Source of the DNA: Streptomyces aidingensis
GTDB taxonomy: Bacteria > Actinomycetota > Actinomycetes > Streptomycetales > Streptomycetaceae
Assembly (NCBI RefSeq): GCF_900112355.1
Contig: NZ_FOLM01000006.1
Coordinates: 1 to 64,000 of the forward strand
Length of the DNA stretch: 64,000 nucleotides
Reading direction: 5' to 3'
Both the position numbers and the translations under genes were made by a program. The first letter of the stretch is position 1; the number at the start of each line of letters is the position of its first letter. A model generated the notes under the pieces. It was not told the origin of the DNA and ran no database searches. It saw only the letters and a program-made list of their open reading frames with translations. Positions 18,611 to 25,503 of this stretch are shown piece after piece.

Positions 18611-19078
18611 TCACAGTCCGGCGCCGTCGACCTCGATCTCGCACCACACCGTCTTGCCGACGTCCCGCTCGGTCACGCCCCATTTTGTGGACAGTGCCTC
18701 GACCAGCAGCAGCCCGCGGCCGTGCTCGTCCTCCGAGCCGTCCGGCGGGGAGAGCCGGGGACGCAGTTCGGAGCGGGCGTCCGACACCTCCACCCGCACC
18801 ACCGCGGAATCGTCCGGGGCGCGGCGCGGCTCCAGGGTCAGCACGAGCTGGAAGTCCCGTCCGGGGATGTGCCCGTGGCGCACCGCGTTGGCGGCAAGCT
18901 CCGAGACCAGCAGGGCAACGGTCTGCGAGGCGCTGCTGCTGTACGGGATGCCCCAGTCGTCCAGGCGCTGCACGGAGAGCAACCGGGCCAGCCGCGCACC
19001 TCGCCTGGTCGAACTGAACATCATCGCGAACGTCCCGGCCGGAACCGGGAGTTCAACGCGGTGCGGACGGTCGTTCAT
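18611..19078 (-). CDS. anti-sigma-factor-like ATP-binding protein (HATPase_c_2 family)
   Basis: Protein of 155 residues in the RsbW/SpoIIAB-like ATPase group that is greatly expanded in Streptomyces. The N-box is LLVSELAANAVRHG, and the DARSELRPRLSPPDG and DEHGRGLLLVEALSTKWGV segments make the G1 and G2 parts of the ATP lid. Such proteins bind sigma factors or antagonists, or act as phospho-signalling partners; no sigma or antagonist gene is adjacent, so the target is unknown. A 650-codon frame that runs on through tldD is a shadow, and ATG 19078 gives the family-like N-terminus. Confidence 0.87.
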   Translation of the reverse strand: MNDRPHRVELPVPAGTFAMMFSSTRRGARLARLLSVQRLDDWGIPYSSSASQTVALLVSELAANAVRHGHIPGRDFQLVLTLEPRRAPDDSAVVRVEVSDARSELRPRLSPPDGSEDEHGRGLLLVEALSTKWGVTERDVGKTVWCEIEVDGAGL

Positions 19079-19381
19079 GAGGAGAGCGTGATCGGCCTGC
19101 GGCCATATTGCCAGACCGCCGGGACTACGGTACGGAGTCCGCCCGGTACGGCCGGTGGCGCACAGCAGGTGACGGGCGGGCGGGCCGCAACGCCGCCGCG
19201 GACACCAAGTCCCGTGAATATGACGGGCGCAGCTCACCCCGGTCTTGGCCCGGCGCCACGGGTCCGACCAGCGGCGTTGCAATAATGCCCGGGACCCGCC
19301 GGGCCGGCGCGGCATGATCGGGGAACGACCGCGCGGACGGCCCGACCCGCCGCCCGCGGCACCCGGGATCGAGGAGACACC
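19079..19381. other. intergenic region between divergent genes, no gene seen
   Basis: The 303 bases between the anti-sigma-like gene and tldD must hold both promoters. I find no convincing -35/-10 pair; GTTGCAATAATG near 19275 is the most promoter-like segment. GAGGAGAC precedes the TTG start of tldD. Confidence 0.4.
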
Positions 19382-20707
19382 TTGGCTTCGTCCACACCCC
19401 CAGCAGATCCGCCCGCGGCGACCGCTTCCCCGCCCGCGGCCCCGCGGCCCACCCTTGACGAAACGTTCCTGGAGCTTCCGCTGCGCATGCTGGCGGACGC
19501 CGCCCTGGCCCGTGCCGGGGCACTGGGCGCCGAGCACGCGGATTTCCGCCTGGAACGCCTCCGCAGCGGCCACTGGCGGCTGCGCGACGCCCGGCCGGAG
19601 GGCAGCGCCGACACCACCGAGACCGGCTACGCGGTGCGGGTGGTGCACGACGGCGCCTGGGGCTTTGCCTCCGGCGTGGACATGACCCCCGACGCCGCGG
19701 CCCGGACCGCGGAGCGGGCGGTGGCCATGGCCCGGCTCTCCGCCGAGGTGGCCGCCGCCGCGGGCGGGCACCAGCGGGTGGAGCTGGCTCCGGAACCCGC
19801 CTACGGCGAGCAGACCTGGATCTCGTCCTACCGGGTCAGTCCCTTCGAGGTGGCCGAGGCCGAGCGGGTCGCCCTGCTGGCCGACTACAGCGGCCGGCTG
19901 CTGGCGGGCGAGGGCGTCGCCCATGTCGACACCACACTGTGGGCGGTGCAGGAGAACAAGTTCTACGCGGACACGGCCGGCACGGTGACCACCCAGCAGC
20001 GGGTCCGGGTGGCTCCCGAGCTGACCGCCGTGGCCGTCGATCCGGACAGCGGCCGGTTCGACACCATGCGCACCCTGGCGCCGCCGGCCGGACGCGGCTG
20101 GGAATACCTCACCGGTACCGGCTGGGACTGGGACGGCGAACTGGCCCGGATGCCGGAGCTGCTGGCGGAGAAGATGACCGCGCCCTCGGTGCGGCCCGGC
20201 CGCTACGACCTGGTCGTCGACCCGTCCAACCTGTGGCTGACCATCCATGAGTCCATCGGGCACGCCACCGAACTGGACCGGGCGCTCGGCTACGAGGCGG
20301 CCTTCGCCGGCACCTCCTTCGCCACCTTCGACAAGCTGGGCACCCTGCGGTACGGCTCGCCGGTGATGCAGGTGACCGGTGACCGCACGGTGGAGCACGG
20401 GCTGGCCACCGTCGGCTGGGACGACGAGGGGGTGCGCGCCCAGTCCTGGGACCTGATCAGGGACGGAGTGCTGACCGGGTACCAGACGGACCGGAGAATG
20501 GCCCGCCTGAAGGGCCTCGGCCGCTCCAACGGCTGCGCCTTCGCCGACTCCCCCGCGCATGTGCCGGTGCAGCGGATGGCCAATGTCTCGCTCCGGCCGG
20601 CCCCGGGCGGACCGTCCACCGAGGAACTGATCGCCGGAGTGGAACGCGGCATCTACGTGGTCGGCGACGGTTCCTGGTCAATCGATCAGCAAAGATACAA
20701 CTTCCAG
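19382..20707 (+). pseudogene. tldD: tldD, N-terminal 442 codons, interrupted by a mobile element
   Basis: This is the 5' part of a TldD metalloprotease subunit. It begins at TTG 19382 with GAGGAGAC five bases before it. It contains the conserved metal motif HESIGHATELDR (HExxxH) and the WSIDQQRYNFQ segment. In relatives the protein then continues FTGQRFF... and reaches a Cys that is the third metal ligand. Here homology stops at Gln442, exactly at the 8-bp repeat, and the frame runs on for 78 unrelated Ser-rich residues to 20944. The missing C-terminus is found 4.5 kb downstream (25243-25503). Without the third ligand the product is very unlikely to be active. Confidence 0.93.
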
Positions 20708-20799
20708 AAGAAGGGTTACGCAGCAAAACACCCCCTCCGACCTGCGAAGTTGCAGATCGAAGGGGGCGACTGCCAACACATAGCCGACACGGCTCCCGG
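20700..20799 (+). other. attL: core repeat plus two arm-type repeats
   Basis: The core ACTTCCAG is at 20700-20707. GACCTGCGAAGTTGCAG (20739-20755) and a 24-base segment at 20767-20790 (ending ACATAGCCGACAC) are both repeated in the same orientation near the other end. The first differs at one of 17 positions and the second at one of 24. Such arrays are typical of integrase arm-binding sites. The 17-mer starts 39 bases from the core at both ends. Confidence 0.75.
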
Positions 20800-20802
20800 A
20801 GG

Positions 20803-21048
20803 TTACGCGACCTCCCACTCCTCCTCATCATCCTCGTCGTCCCGGTCCGGCAGCGGGATGGGGATGATCTTCCCGTGCTGGGCCGCGAGATCCTCCTCCA
20901 GCTCCTCGCCGAGCTCACCGCCCAGCGCCTCCGCTCCTCGCTGAAACGCACCCCTCACGAAGTGCGCATAGACGAGTTCTGTCGTCCTCGTGGTCCGGTG
21001 GCCGAGCCACTGCGCCACTTCCCAAGTCGGGATGCCCGCGTGGATGGC
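20803..21048 (-). pseudogene. tyrosine integrase, C-terminal remnant
   Basis: On the minus strand the frame reads AIHAGIPTWEVAQWLGHRTT, then RTTELVYAHFVRGAFQRGAE and an acidic tail ending EEEWEVA. LGH followed by the nucleophile in VYAHF is the C-terminal box of tyrosine recombinases, and this tail type is common in Streptomyces integrases. Homology begins abruptly at Ala (21048). Just upstream the same frame reads a non-homologous CRTPTCR and a TAA stop near 21067. The catalytic Arg I, Lys and HxxR boxes are gone. The remaining 82 codons adjoin attL, where an integrase gene is expected. Confidence 0.85.
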
Positions 21049-21096
21049 CCGGCAGGTCGGTGTACGGCATTACACACGCCGTCACTTAGCCCCAGC

Positions 21097-21125
21097 CCTC
21101 CACGTGGCATCATGCCAGGTGGAGG
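21097..21125 (-). terminator. hairpin after the element regulator gene
   Basis: Arms of 14 bases with one G-G mismatch (CCTCCAC-G-TGGCAT and its partner) surround a one-base centre, 29 bases beyond the stop of the 21154-22494 gene. It could terminate that gene. With so small a loop it could also be a protein-binding palindrome. Confidence 0.5.
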
Positions 21126-21153
21126 CACTTTTCGTTGTTCTGGGGTGCACCGC

Positions 21154-22494
21154 TCAGGTTGCTCCCGGGGAGGGTGGAGCAGTTGCCGCCTGTGCCCGTT
21201 CGTACAGGCCTCTGGCAGCTCGGTGACCCAGGTACGGGCGGAGACTGGCCTTCATGATGGCCACCTTCTCGTCCGCCCGGCCGGAGTTCACGAGCGGGTA
21301 CTCGTCAAGCACTGACCCCCAGGTGGCGCATGCCTCCTCCAGGAGCCCCACGGCGAGCTGCCGCTCGGCGAGAAAAGCGTTCTGGCGGACGCGGGTTCGG
21401 CGGTAAACATCGTCGCGGAGCTGATCGCAGAGCTTGAACGCCGCGACGCTGCCGGGCAGATCGCCCATCTCGTAACGTACTTGCCCCTCGTGGTACGCGA
21501 GCGTGGAGGGGTCGTAGCCGCCGAAGCCCGGTCGGCTCTCCGCCTTCTCCAGTGCCACCTCGGCCTCCCGCAGGTAGCGCATCGCGGCCCGTCTATCGCC
21601 CATCGCCGCGTAGGCGTGGGCCTGTTGCCCGGCCAGGAAGCCGCGCTTCCTGGGACCGGCGGCGGGGCTCGCAGCGGCGGCGGCATCGGCCAGTCGGAGG
21701 GCTTGCGCCGAGTGCCCCAGGTCTACCGCCTGGACCGACATGCCCCGCAGGGTGGTGCAGTAGGTGAGGTGGTCCTCGGCGGCCCCGGCGAGCTCTAGGG
21801 CCTTGACGTAGTAGTGCTGAGCGAGGCCATGCAACCCTTCGTCCACGGCCATGTAGCCGATCAGATAACACAGGTCCGCCGTCGCCGCAAGCATGGCCTT
21901 GCGGACCTCCAGCGTTGCGGATGCGACCAGGTACGGACCCACGGAACCGATCAGGAATCCGACCGCCATGGGGCGCGCGTGACGCCCACCGAACTCATCA
22001 TCGAGTCCGCTGATCTTCTGCGTCATCGCGCGGACCACTTCCACCTCGGCCATCCCGACCCTCTGCACGCGGCCGGCTCGCACGGCCTTCGTGCGGCCCA
22101 CAACATCCGGCCAGTCGGGAATCGACATAGCGACGGAGAACAGACCGGCATTGATCACGCCTCGGCGAGCGATATCGGCGACGCCCAACTCAACCAATCC
22201 CTCCACAACGTCCTGACGCCGAGTGTGCGGCGCAACAAGACCTGAGGGGAAGCCGACTTCACTGGAGGTGATGGGGCGTCCGAGCCTTCTCGTCAGTACC
22301 TCAAGGATGAAGGGGCGCACCGTCTCGCGGGGAAGGGTGCCCTTCACCCACTGACTCACCGAGGGCTGCGTGTAGTGCAGTGTCATGCCAGCCTGCGCCG
22401 CCGCACGATTCACGGCTGACGCTACCTGCGCGTAGGTGAGACCGGCCTCCTCGATCACGCGCGCCAGCGCGTGATTCGGGGTGCGCGTTGCCAT
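21154..22494 (-). CDS. HTH regulator with helical repeat C-terminus (element-encoded)
   Basis: Protein of 446 residues. The N-terminal 75 residues form an XRE-like HTH (ARVIEEAGLTYAQVASAVNR, then YTQPSVSQWVKGTLPRE). The remainder is a TPR-like array of helix pairs, for example GLAQHYYVKALELAGAAEDH, LRLADAAAAASPAAG, HAYAAMGDRRAAMRYLREAE and YEMGDLPGSVAAFKLCD. This is a family common on actinobacterial mobile elements and beside small accessory genes; the signal is unknown. ATG 22494 is preferred to one 15 bases upstream. It is divergent from the small-gene array and may control it from the shared 121-base gap. Confidence 0.8.
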   Translation of the reverse strand: MATRTPNHALARVIEEAGLTYAQVASAVNRAAAQAGMTLHYTQPSVSQWVKGTLPRETVRPFILEVLTRRLGRPITSSEVGFPSGLVAPHTRRQDVVEGLVELGVADIARRGVINAGLFSVAMSIPDWPDVVGRTKAVRAGRVQRVGMAEVEVVRAMTQKISGLDDEFGGRHARPMAVGFLIGSVGPYLVASATLEVRKAMLAATADLCYLIGYMAVDEGLHGLAQHYYVKALELAGAAEDHLTYCTTLRGMSVQAVDLGHSAQALRLADAAAAASPAAGPRKRGFLAGQQAHAYAAMGDRRAAMRYLREAEVALEKAESRPGFGGYDPSTLAYHEGQVRYEMGDLPGSVAAFKLCDQLRDDVYRRTRVRQNAFLAERQLAVGLLEEACATWGSVLDEYPLVNSGRADEKVAIMKASLRPYLGHRAARGLYERAQAATAPPSPGAT

Positions 22495-22615
22495 GCATGA
22501 CTCCCGCAACCATCGCTTATGACTTTTATGCCCCGCCCCTGCTCACACGGTACCGCCAACTGGGCACCTGCGGTTGTGTTTAGTGCACACCCGGTAAGCG
22601 AGCACGGAGGCACCG

Positions 22616-22885
22616 ATGACGGAAGCCGATCCCCCCATCGGCAAAGTCCCGCCTGACGAGGGACTGACTGACCCTCCCGTCGGGGCTTGGGTGTGGGACA
22701 CCAAATTCAAGATGGTCGGCATCTTCGTGGGCAGGTCCGGCGAGAACCTGATGGTCCGGCCGCCGAACGGAACCAATGCTTGGCCAGCGCCCCGTAGCGA
22801 CCTTGAGGTGCTGACCGAGGCGGAGGCGAAGGCGGCCAAGGCGCGCCATGCCGCCGCCCCCGAAGAGGACCCGCTGAGGTGCTGA
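22616..22885 (+). CDS. small hypothetical protein of the element
   Basis: Protein of 89 residues starting at ATG 22616 after GGAGGCACCG. The centre contains VGAWVWDTKFKMVGIFVGRS and NLMVRPPNGTNAWPAPRSDL, which looks like a small beta-barrel; the C-terminus is an Ala/Lys/Glu helix. Similar short proteins occur beside HTH regulators in Streptomyces, but I cannot assign a function. Its last codons overlap the next GTG start (22879). Confidence 0.7.
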   Translation: MTEADPPIGKVPPDEGLTDPPVGAWVWDTKFKMVGIFVGRSGENLMVRPPNGTNAWPAPRSDLEVLTEAEAKAAKARHAAAPEEDPLRC

Positions 22886-22992
22886 AAAGGCTGCTCACCC
22901 TGGCTGGCAAATTCGCTGGCCCCGCCCTGGCGCTGACCATCGCGGGCGCCTGCGGGATCACGGTCTGGCTGGCCTGGCTAGGCCGCTCTTGA
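22879..22992 (+). CDS. 37-residue membrane peptide
   Basis: GTG 22879 overlaps the end of the preceding gene by seven bases. It opens a 37-residue product: basic start LKRLL, then one strong membrane helix (GPALALTIAGACGITVWLAW) ending GRS. The overlap suggests translational coupling, and CGCTGAG just upstream offers only a weak ribosome site. Size and topology resemble small transfer-associated or toxin-like peptides, but nothing more specific can be said. Confidence 0.5.
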   Translation: MLKRLLTLAGKFAGPALALTIAGACGITVWLAWLGRS

Positions 22993-23114
22993 GCACCGCT
23001 CCGACCGGAGGGGCTACCAACCACAACTCCGGCCGGAGCGGGATCGCCTCCGCTCACGAGGTGGTGGCGATGCGTACACCCGATCACGAATGCACGAGAG
23101 GGAGCGTACTCCAC

Positions 23115-23255
23115 ATGGCCAACAAGGTCCGAGACGGCAACTCCCGGGTCACGGCCCGGGGCGACGTTCGGGATGACAGCCCGGACACCGACGCACCCAC
23201 CCCCAAGCCTGAGAACCCCGACTGCGGTGGGGGCGACGGCTGCGGCCGCAAGTAA
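23115..23255 (+). CDS. 46-residue peptide with Gly/Cys-rich C-terminus
   Basis: ATG 23115 is preceded by GAGAGGGAG at good spacing. The product is MANKVRDGNSRVTARGDVRD, a Pro/Asp-rich middle, and the end NPDCGGGDGCGRK with two cysteines. A TTG 126 bases upstream in frame would lengthen it but lacks a ribosome site. The hydrophilic leader and small Cys-Gly core resemble a modified-peptide precursor in layout. However, no modifying enzyme is encoded in the element, so this stays a hypothetical peptide. A perfect hairpin follows 25 bases after the stop. Confidence 0.6.
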   Translation: MANKVRDGNSRVTARGDVRDDSPDTDAPTPKPENPDCGGGDGCGRK

Positions 23256-23279
23256 CCACCCCATTTCCACCCCCTAACA

Positions 23280-23320
23280 GGCACCCCGGCCAAGTGCTCC
23301 ACTACCTCGGCCGGGGTGCC
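23280..23320 (+). terminator. hairpin after the 46-residue peptide gene
   Basis: Perfect 12-bp arms GGCACCCCGGCC and GGCCGGGGTGCC surround a 17-base loop. Confidence 0.75.
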
Positions 23321-23343
23321 ACCCCGAAGGACACCCCCGCACC

Positions 23344-23808
23344 ATGCCCCATCACCACGCGTACCAATGGACGGGCCCGGCAACGTCCCTGAGCCGAAAC
23401 GGCCCGCGCCGACCGGCGGAACCACCGCTGCCGCCCACTCACAAGGCCGTGTTCGACAGTTCTGAGGTTCCACCGCTGGAACTGGCCCACTGGCTTCTCC
23501 GCCCGCCGAACCAGATCCGGGCGACCTTCCACGGCCAGGATGAGGGAGCCGATTGGATGCGGGCCCGGTTCCTGGAGCACGTTCCACTTCTCGACCCCCC
23601 TTGGCCGGAGGACCACACACCCACCAGATTGGGAGACCTTCACACCAGTGCAGTTCGCGCACTGGCCTCCGGCCACGATGTGACCTGGGGCTACTACCTG
23701 ACGGGGCAGCGCTTCTTCCATGCCTCCCTCATCGGGTGCCCGAATCAGTTTCGCCCAGTCCTTCCGTGTCCCCTCAACCTGGCGACCGCACCGGACGGGG
23801 GCGAGTGA
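23344..23808 (+). CDS. hypothetical protein of the element
   Basis: Protein of 154 residues from ATG 23344, Pro/His/Trp-rich: ELAHWLLRPPNQIRATFHGQ, EGADWMRARFLEHVPLLDPP, LASGHDVTWGYYLTGQRFFH. No membrane segment and no known motif that I can name. The gene ends in GTGA, overlapping the next start, so the two are coupled. No strong ribosome site is visible; the codon bias is weaker than in flanking chromosomal genes, which fits acquired DNA. Confidence 0.6.
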   Translation: MPHHHAYQWTGPATSLSRNGPRRPAEPPLPPTHKAVFDSSEVPPLELAHWLLRPPNQIRATFHGQDEGADWMRARFLEHVPLLDPPWPEDHTPTRLGDLHTSAVRALASGHDVTWGYYLTGQRFFHASLIGCPNQFRPVLPCPLNLATAPDGGE

Positions 23809-24074
23809 CCGTGGGAGCCACCCGGACCTTCCGGTTCACCAACGTGCGGATGGCCGTTGATGCCGAACCGGACAGCGAAGGCATGCTGTACGCCTTGGAG
23901 TGCTGTGTCTGCGGGAAGCGCAGCCCGCTGGCGGAGTCCCCGGGCCCGGCCGAGGAATGGGCTCCCAGGCACTTCGCAGCCAACCCGGAGCATCACACGT
24001 ATCGGGCGCTGGAGAGCACGCCCATGAAGATCACCTTCGAATCCGCAGCGGACCAGCTCCAGGCCGTTCCCTAG
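23805..24074 (+). CDS. small CxxC protein resembling the DUF7848 group
   Basis: Protein of 89 residues from GTG 23805, which overlaps the preceding stop (GTGA). A central ALECCVCGKRSP offers a CxxC zinc-ribbon-like knuckle. The second half AEEWAPRHFAANPEHHTYRA is the pattern I recall from small DUF7848-type proteins of Streptomyces accessory regions. Function unknown; DNA or protein binding is only a guess. A hairpin starts three bases after the stop codon. Confidence 0.6.
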   Translation: MTVGATRTFRFTNVRMAVDAEPDSEGMLYALECCVCGKRSPLAESPGPAEEWAPRHFAANPEHHTYRALESTPMKITFESAADQLQAVP

Positions 24075-24077
24075 ACC

Positions 24078-24126
24078 CCCGCCCCCAGTGCGCTGTTGTT
24101 CCCCCATGGCGCGCGCTGGGGGCGGG
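24078..24126 (+). terminator. hairpin after the CxxC gene
   Basis: Arms CCCGCCCCCAG (24078-24088) and CTGGGGGCGGG (24116-24126), with further GCGC pairing inside. Confidence 0.7.
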
Positions 24127-24206
24127 CTCCAGCTCCGCCCACGGGCAATGCCCCAGCCCGTGAGCGGACCAGGTCCGTCCGGCAATCCTCCACGCCGCGA
24201 CGGGCC

Positions 24207-24251
24207 GGCCCCGCCCGCCACTCAGTCCGCACACACCCGGCGGGCGGGGCC
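24207..24251 (+). terminator. GC-rich hairpin upstream of the 57-residue gene
   Basis: Perfect 13-bp arms GGCCCCGCCCGCC and GGCGGGCGGGGCC enclose a 19-base loop. It is very similar in sequence to the hairpin at 24541-24580, so the two bracket one small gene. Confidence 0.7.
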
Positions 24252-24291
24252 ATCGCACTGCAACATCACAGGCCCCTGAGTAGGAGGCACC

Positions 24292-24465
24292 TTGCCCAAG
24301 AACAGCGAGCCCGACGACGCGACCGATGAGGACCGGGAAGCATTCGGCGATGCGCTGGCCCTGGGGGCACTCGCGGAACTCCGCAGCGGCGCCGAAGCGT
24401 CGGGCAACGCTGCGGCGCTGAAGGCCGCCGACGAGGCCATGAACAACATCGCCGGACGACACTAG
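24292..24465 (+). CDS. 57-residue acidic helical protein
   Basis: TTG 24292 follows a perfect AGGAGG with five bases of spacing. The product reads PKNSEPDDATDEDREAFGDA, then LALGALAELRSGAEASGNAA, then AALKAADEAMNNIAGRH. It is a highly acidic start followed by one long Ala-rich amphipathic helix. No family recognised. The strong ribosome site and lack of overlap with any larger real gene make it credible despite its size. Confidence 0.55.
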   Translation: MPKNSEPDDATDEDREAFGDALALGALAELRSGAEASGNAAALKAADEAMNNIAGRH

Positions 24466-24855
24466 AAGGGGTAGCCCTCTAGCTCGGCCCCATCAAGCCC
24501 CGTCCGCGTGCGCTCGCCGCGCCTCCGCGCGGACGGTCCCGGCCCCGCCTGCCAACTGCCATCACCCCGCAGGCGGGGCCACCAAAGCGGCAGCGCTCCC
24601 GATCGGACCAGCCTTCGGGAGGGTCAGACGTGGCCCATTCCGACCTGCCGAGGTCGGCCCTCGCCCCGGTCCAGCGCTGCCAGCTTCGCCCTGTATGGCA
24701 GGCCAGGAGGATGGTGGAACGGTTTGCCGACAGGACGAAGCGCCCGCGGGGAGGTCGATCGCGTGGGGTGTTTCCCCTCCCCGAGGATGGCCCCGGTCGC
24801 TCGTGAGCCCGCGAGCGGCTGGGGCCGCTTGGCGCACACGAGAGGGGAGAAAGGA
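24466..24855. other. element region without a supported gene
   Basis: Apart from the hairpin at 24541-24580 no convincing gene is seen. A 31-codon frame opens at ATG 24712 (MVERFADRTKRPRGG) with AGGAGG directly abutting the start, too close for a normal ribosome site. Confidence 0.4.
24541..24580 (+). terminator. hairpin after the 57-residue gene
   Basis: Perfect 12-bp arms GGCCCCGCCTGC and GCAGGCGGGGCC with a 16-base loop. Confidence 0.75.
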
Positions 24856-25020
24856 ATGTTCGAGGACTTCCCGCCGGCCGAGCGCGCCCGCCTGCTGGGG
24901 CTCGCCGTCCGAGGAGACGCTGCCGCCGATGCGGAGCCCAGCGAAGAACTCAGCGAATCGCACCCCGACAACCCGGACAGGCCAGTCGGCTCCAGTGACT
25001 CAGAGACGGGCGGGATATAG
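24856..25020 (+). CDS. 54-residue acidic protein
   Basis: ATG 24856 follows GGGGAGAAAGGA. The product is MFEDFPPAERARLLGLAVRG followed by an acidic, Ser/Asp/Pro-rich tail ending SSDSETGGI. The N-terminal helix PPAERARLLGLAVRGD resembles the start of small regulatory peptides, but no family can be named. A long hairpin follows immediately after the stop and closes the element's gene array. Confidence 0.5.
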   Translation: MFEDFPPAERARLLGLAVRGDAAADAEPSEELSESHPDNPDRPVGSSDSETGGI

Positions 25021-25026
25021 CGAGGA

Positions 25027-25062
25027 CGGCGAGGGGCGGTCGAGAGGACCGTGCCCTCGCCG
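25027..25062 (+). terminator. hairpin closing the element gene array
   Basis: Outer arms CGGCGAGGG (25027-25035) and CCCTCGCCG (25054-25062), with an inner CGGTC/GACCG stem. Confidence 0.75.
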
Positions 25063-25104
25063 CTCCCGTCGCTTGTGCGGTGTAGGCGCCATACCGGCCC
25101 CCTT

Positions 25105-25242
25105 CGACTGCCGACACATAGCCGACACCACTCCCGGTGAAGTCCGGTTTCATCCGGTATGAACCGGGGTCTCAGGAGAAGGCTGAATGACCTCTGACCT
25201 GCGAAGATGCAGCTAGGGCCTTCGTGTTCCATTTACTTCCAG
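25105..25242 (+). other. attR: two arm-type repeats plus core
   Basis: The 24-base segment (25105-25128), the 17-mer GACCTGCGAAGATGCAG (25196-25212) and the core ACTTCCAG (25235-25242) repeat the attL set in the same orientation and in reverse order relative to the core. Beyond the core, tldD resumes. Confidence 0.75.
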
Positions 25243-25503
25243 TTCACCGGGCAGCGGTTCTTCCTGATCGAGCACGGCAGGCTGGCCGGCCAGCTCCGGG
25301 ATGTCGCCTACCAGGCGACCACCACCGACTTCTGGAACGCCGTGGAGGCCGTGGGCGGGGAGCGGACCTATGTACTGGGCGGCTCCTTCATGTGCGGCAA
25401 GGCACAGCCCGGCCAGACGGCGGCGGTCTCGCACGGCTGCCCCTCGGCGCTGTTCCGCGGCATCAGCATTCTCAACACCGAGCAGGAAGCGGCCCGCGCG
25501 TGA
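25243..25503 (+). pseudogene. tldD: tldD, C-terminal 86 codons
   Basis: From TTC 25243 the frame continues the interrupted TldD: FTGQRFFLIEHGRLAGQLRD, VLGGSFMCGKAQPGQTAAVS and SHGCPSALFRGISILNTEQ. The Cys in FMCGKAQPGQ corresponds to the third metal ligand of TldD, now separated from HExxxH by the insert. An ATG inside the right arm repeat (25207) opens a 98-codon frame (MQLGPSCSIYFQ then FTGQ), so this fragment could be translated as a separate peptide. It lacks a good ribosome site. The stop overlaps the pmbA start as GTGA. Confidence 0.9.

Larger units (their letters stand above)
20700..25242. mobile_element. degenerate 4.5-kb integrated element inside tldD
   Basis: The tldD coding sequence is split by 4,535 bp of unrelated DNA bounded by the direct repeat ACTTCCAG (20700-20707 and 25235-25242). 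Removing one repeat and the insert restores an uninterrupted frame, TTC CAG TTC ACC GGG, and a 528-codon protein. The insert carries a tyrosine-integrase C-terminal stub next to the left end, a large HTH regulator on the minus strand, and at least seven small genes on the plus strand. No replication, TraB-type transfer or excisionase gene is visible, so this looks like a decayed integrative element rather than an active one. Confidence 0.9.

Noticed and set aside
20708..20944. New 78-residue Ser-rich C-terminus of the interrupted TldD
   Set aside because: It arises by reading through attL into the antisense of the integrase tail, so it is an accident of the insertion rather than a selected domain.
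24695..25162. 155-residue ORF in the element
   Set aside because: It overlaps the better-supported 54-residue gene in another frame, has no ribosome site, and runs through the terminator hairpin.
25195..25245. tRNA gene fragment as the attachment site
   Set aside because: The sequence around the core is tldD coding sequence and no cloverleaf can be drawn.
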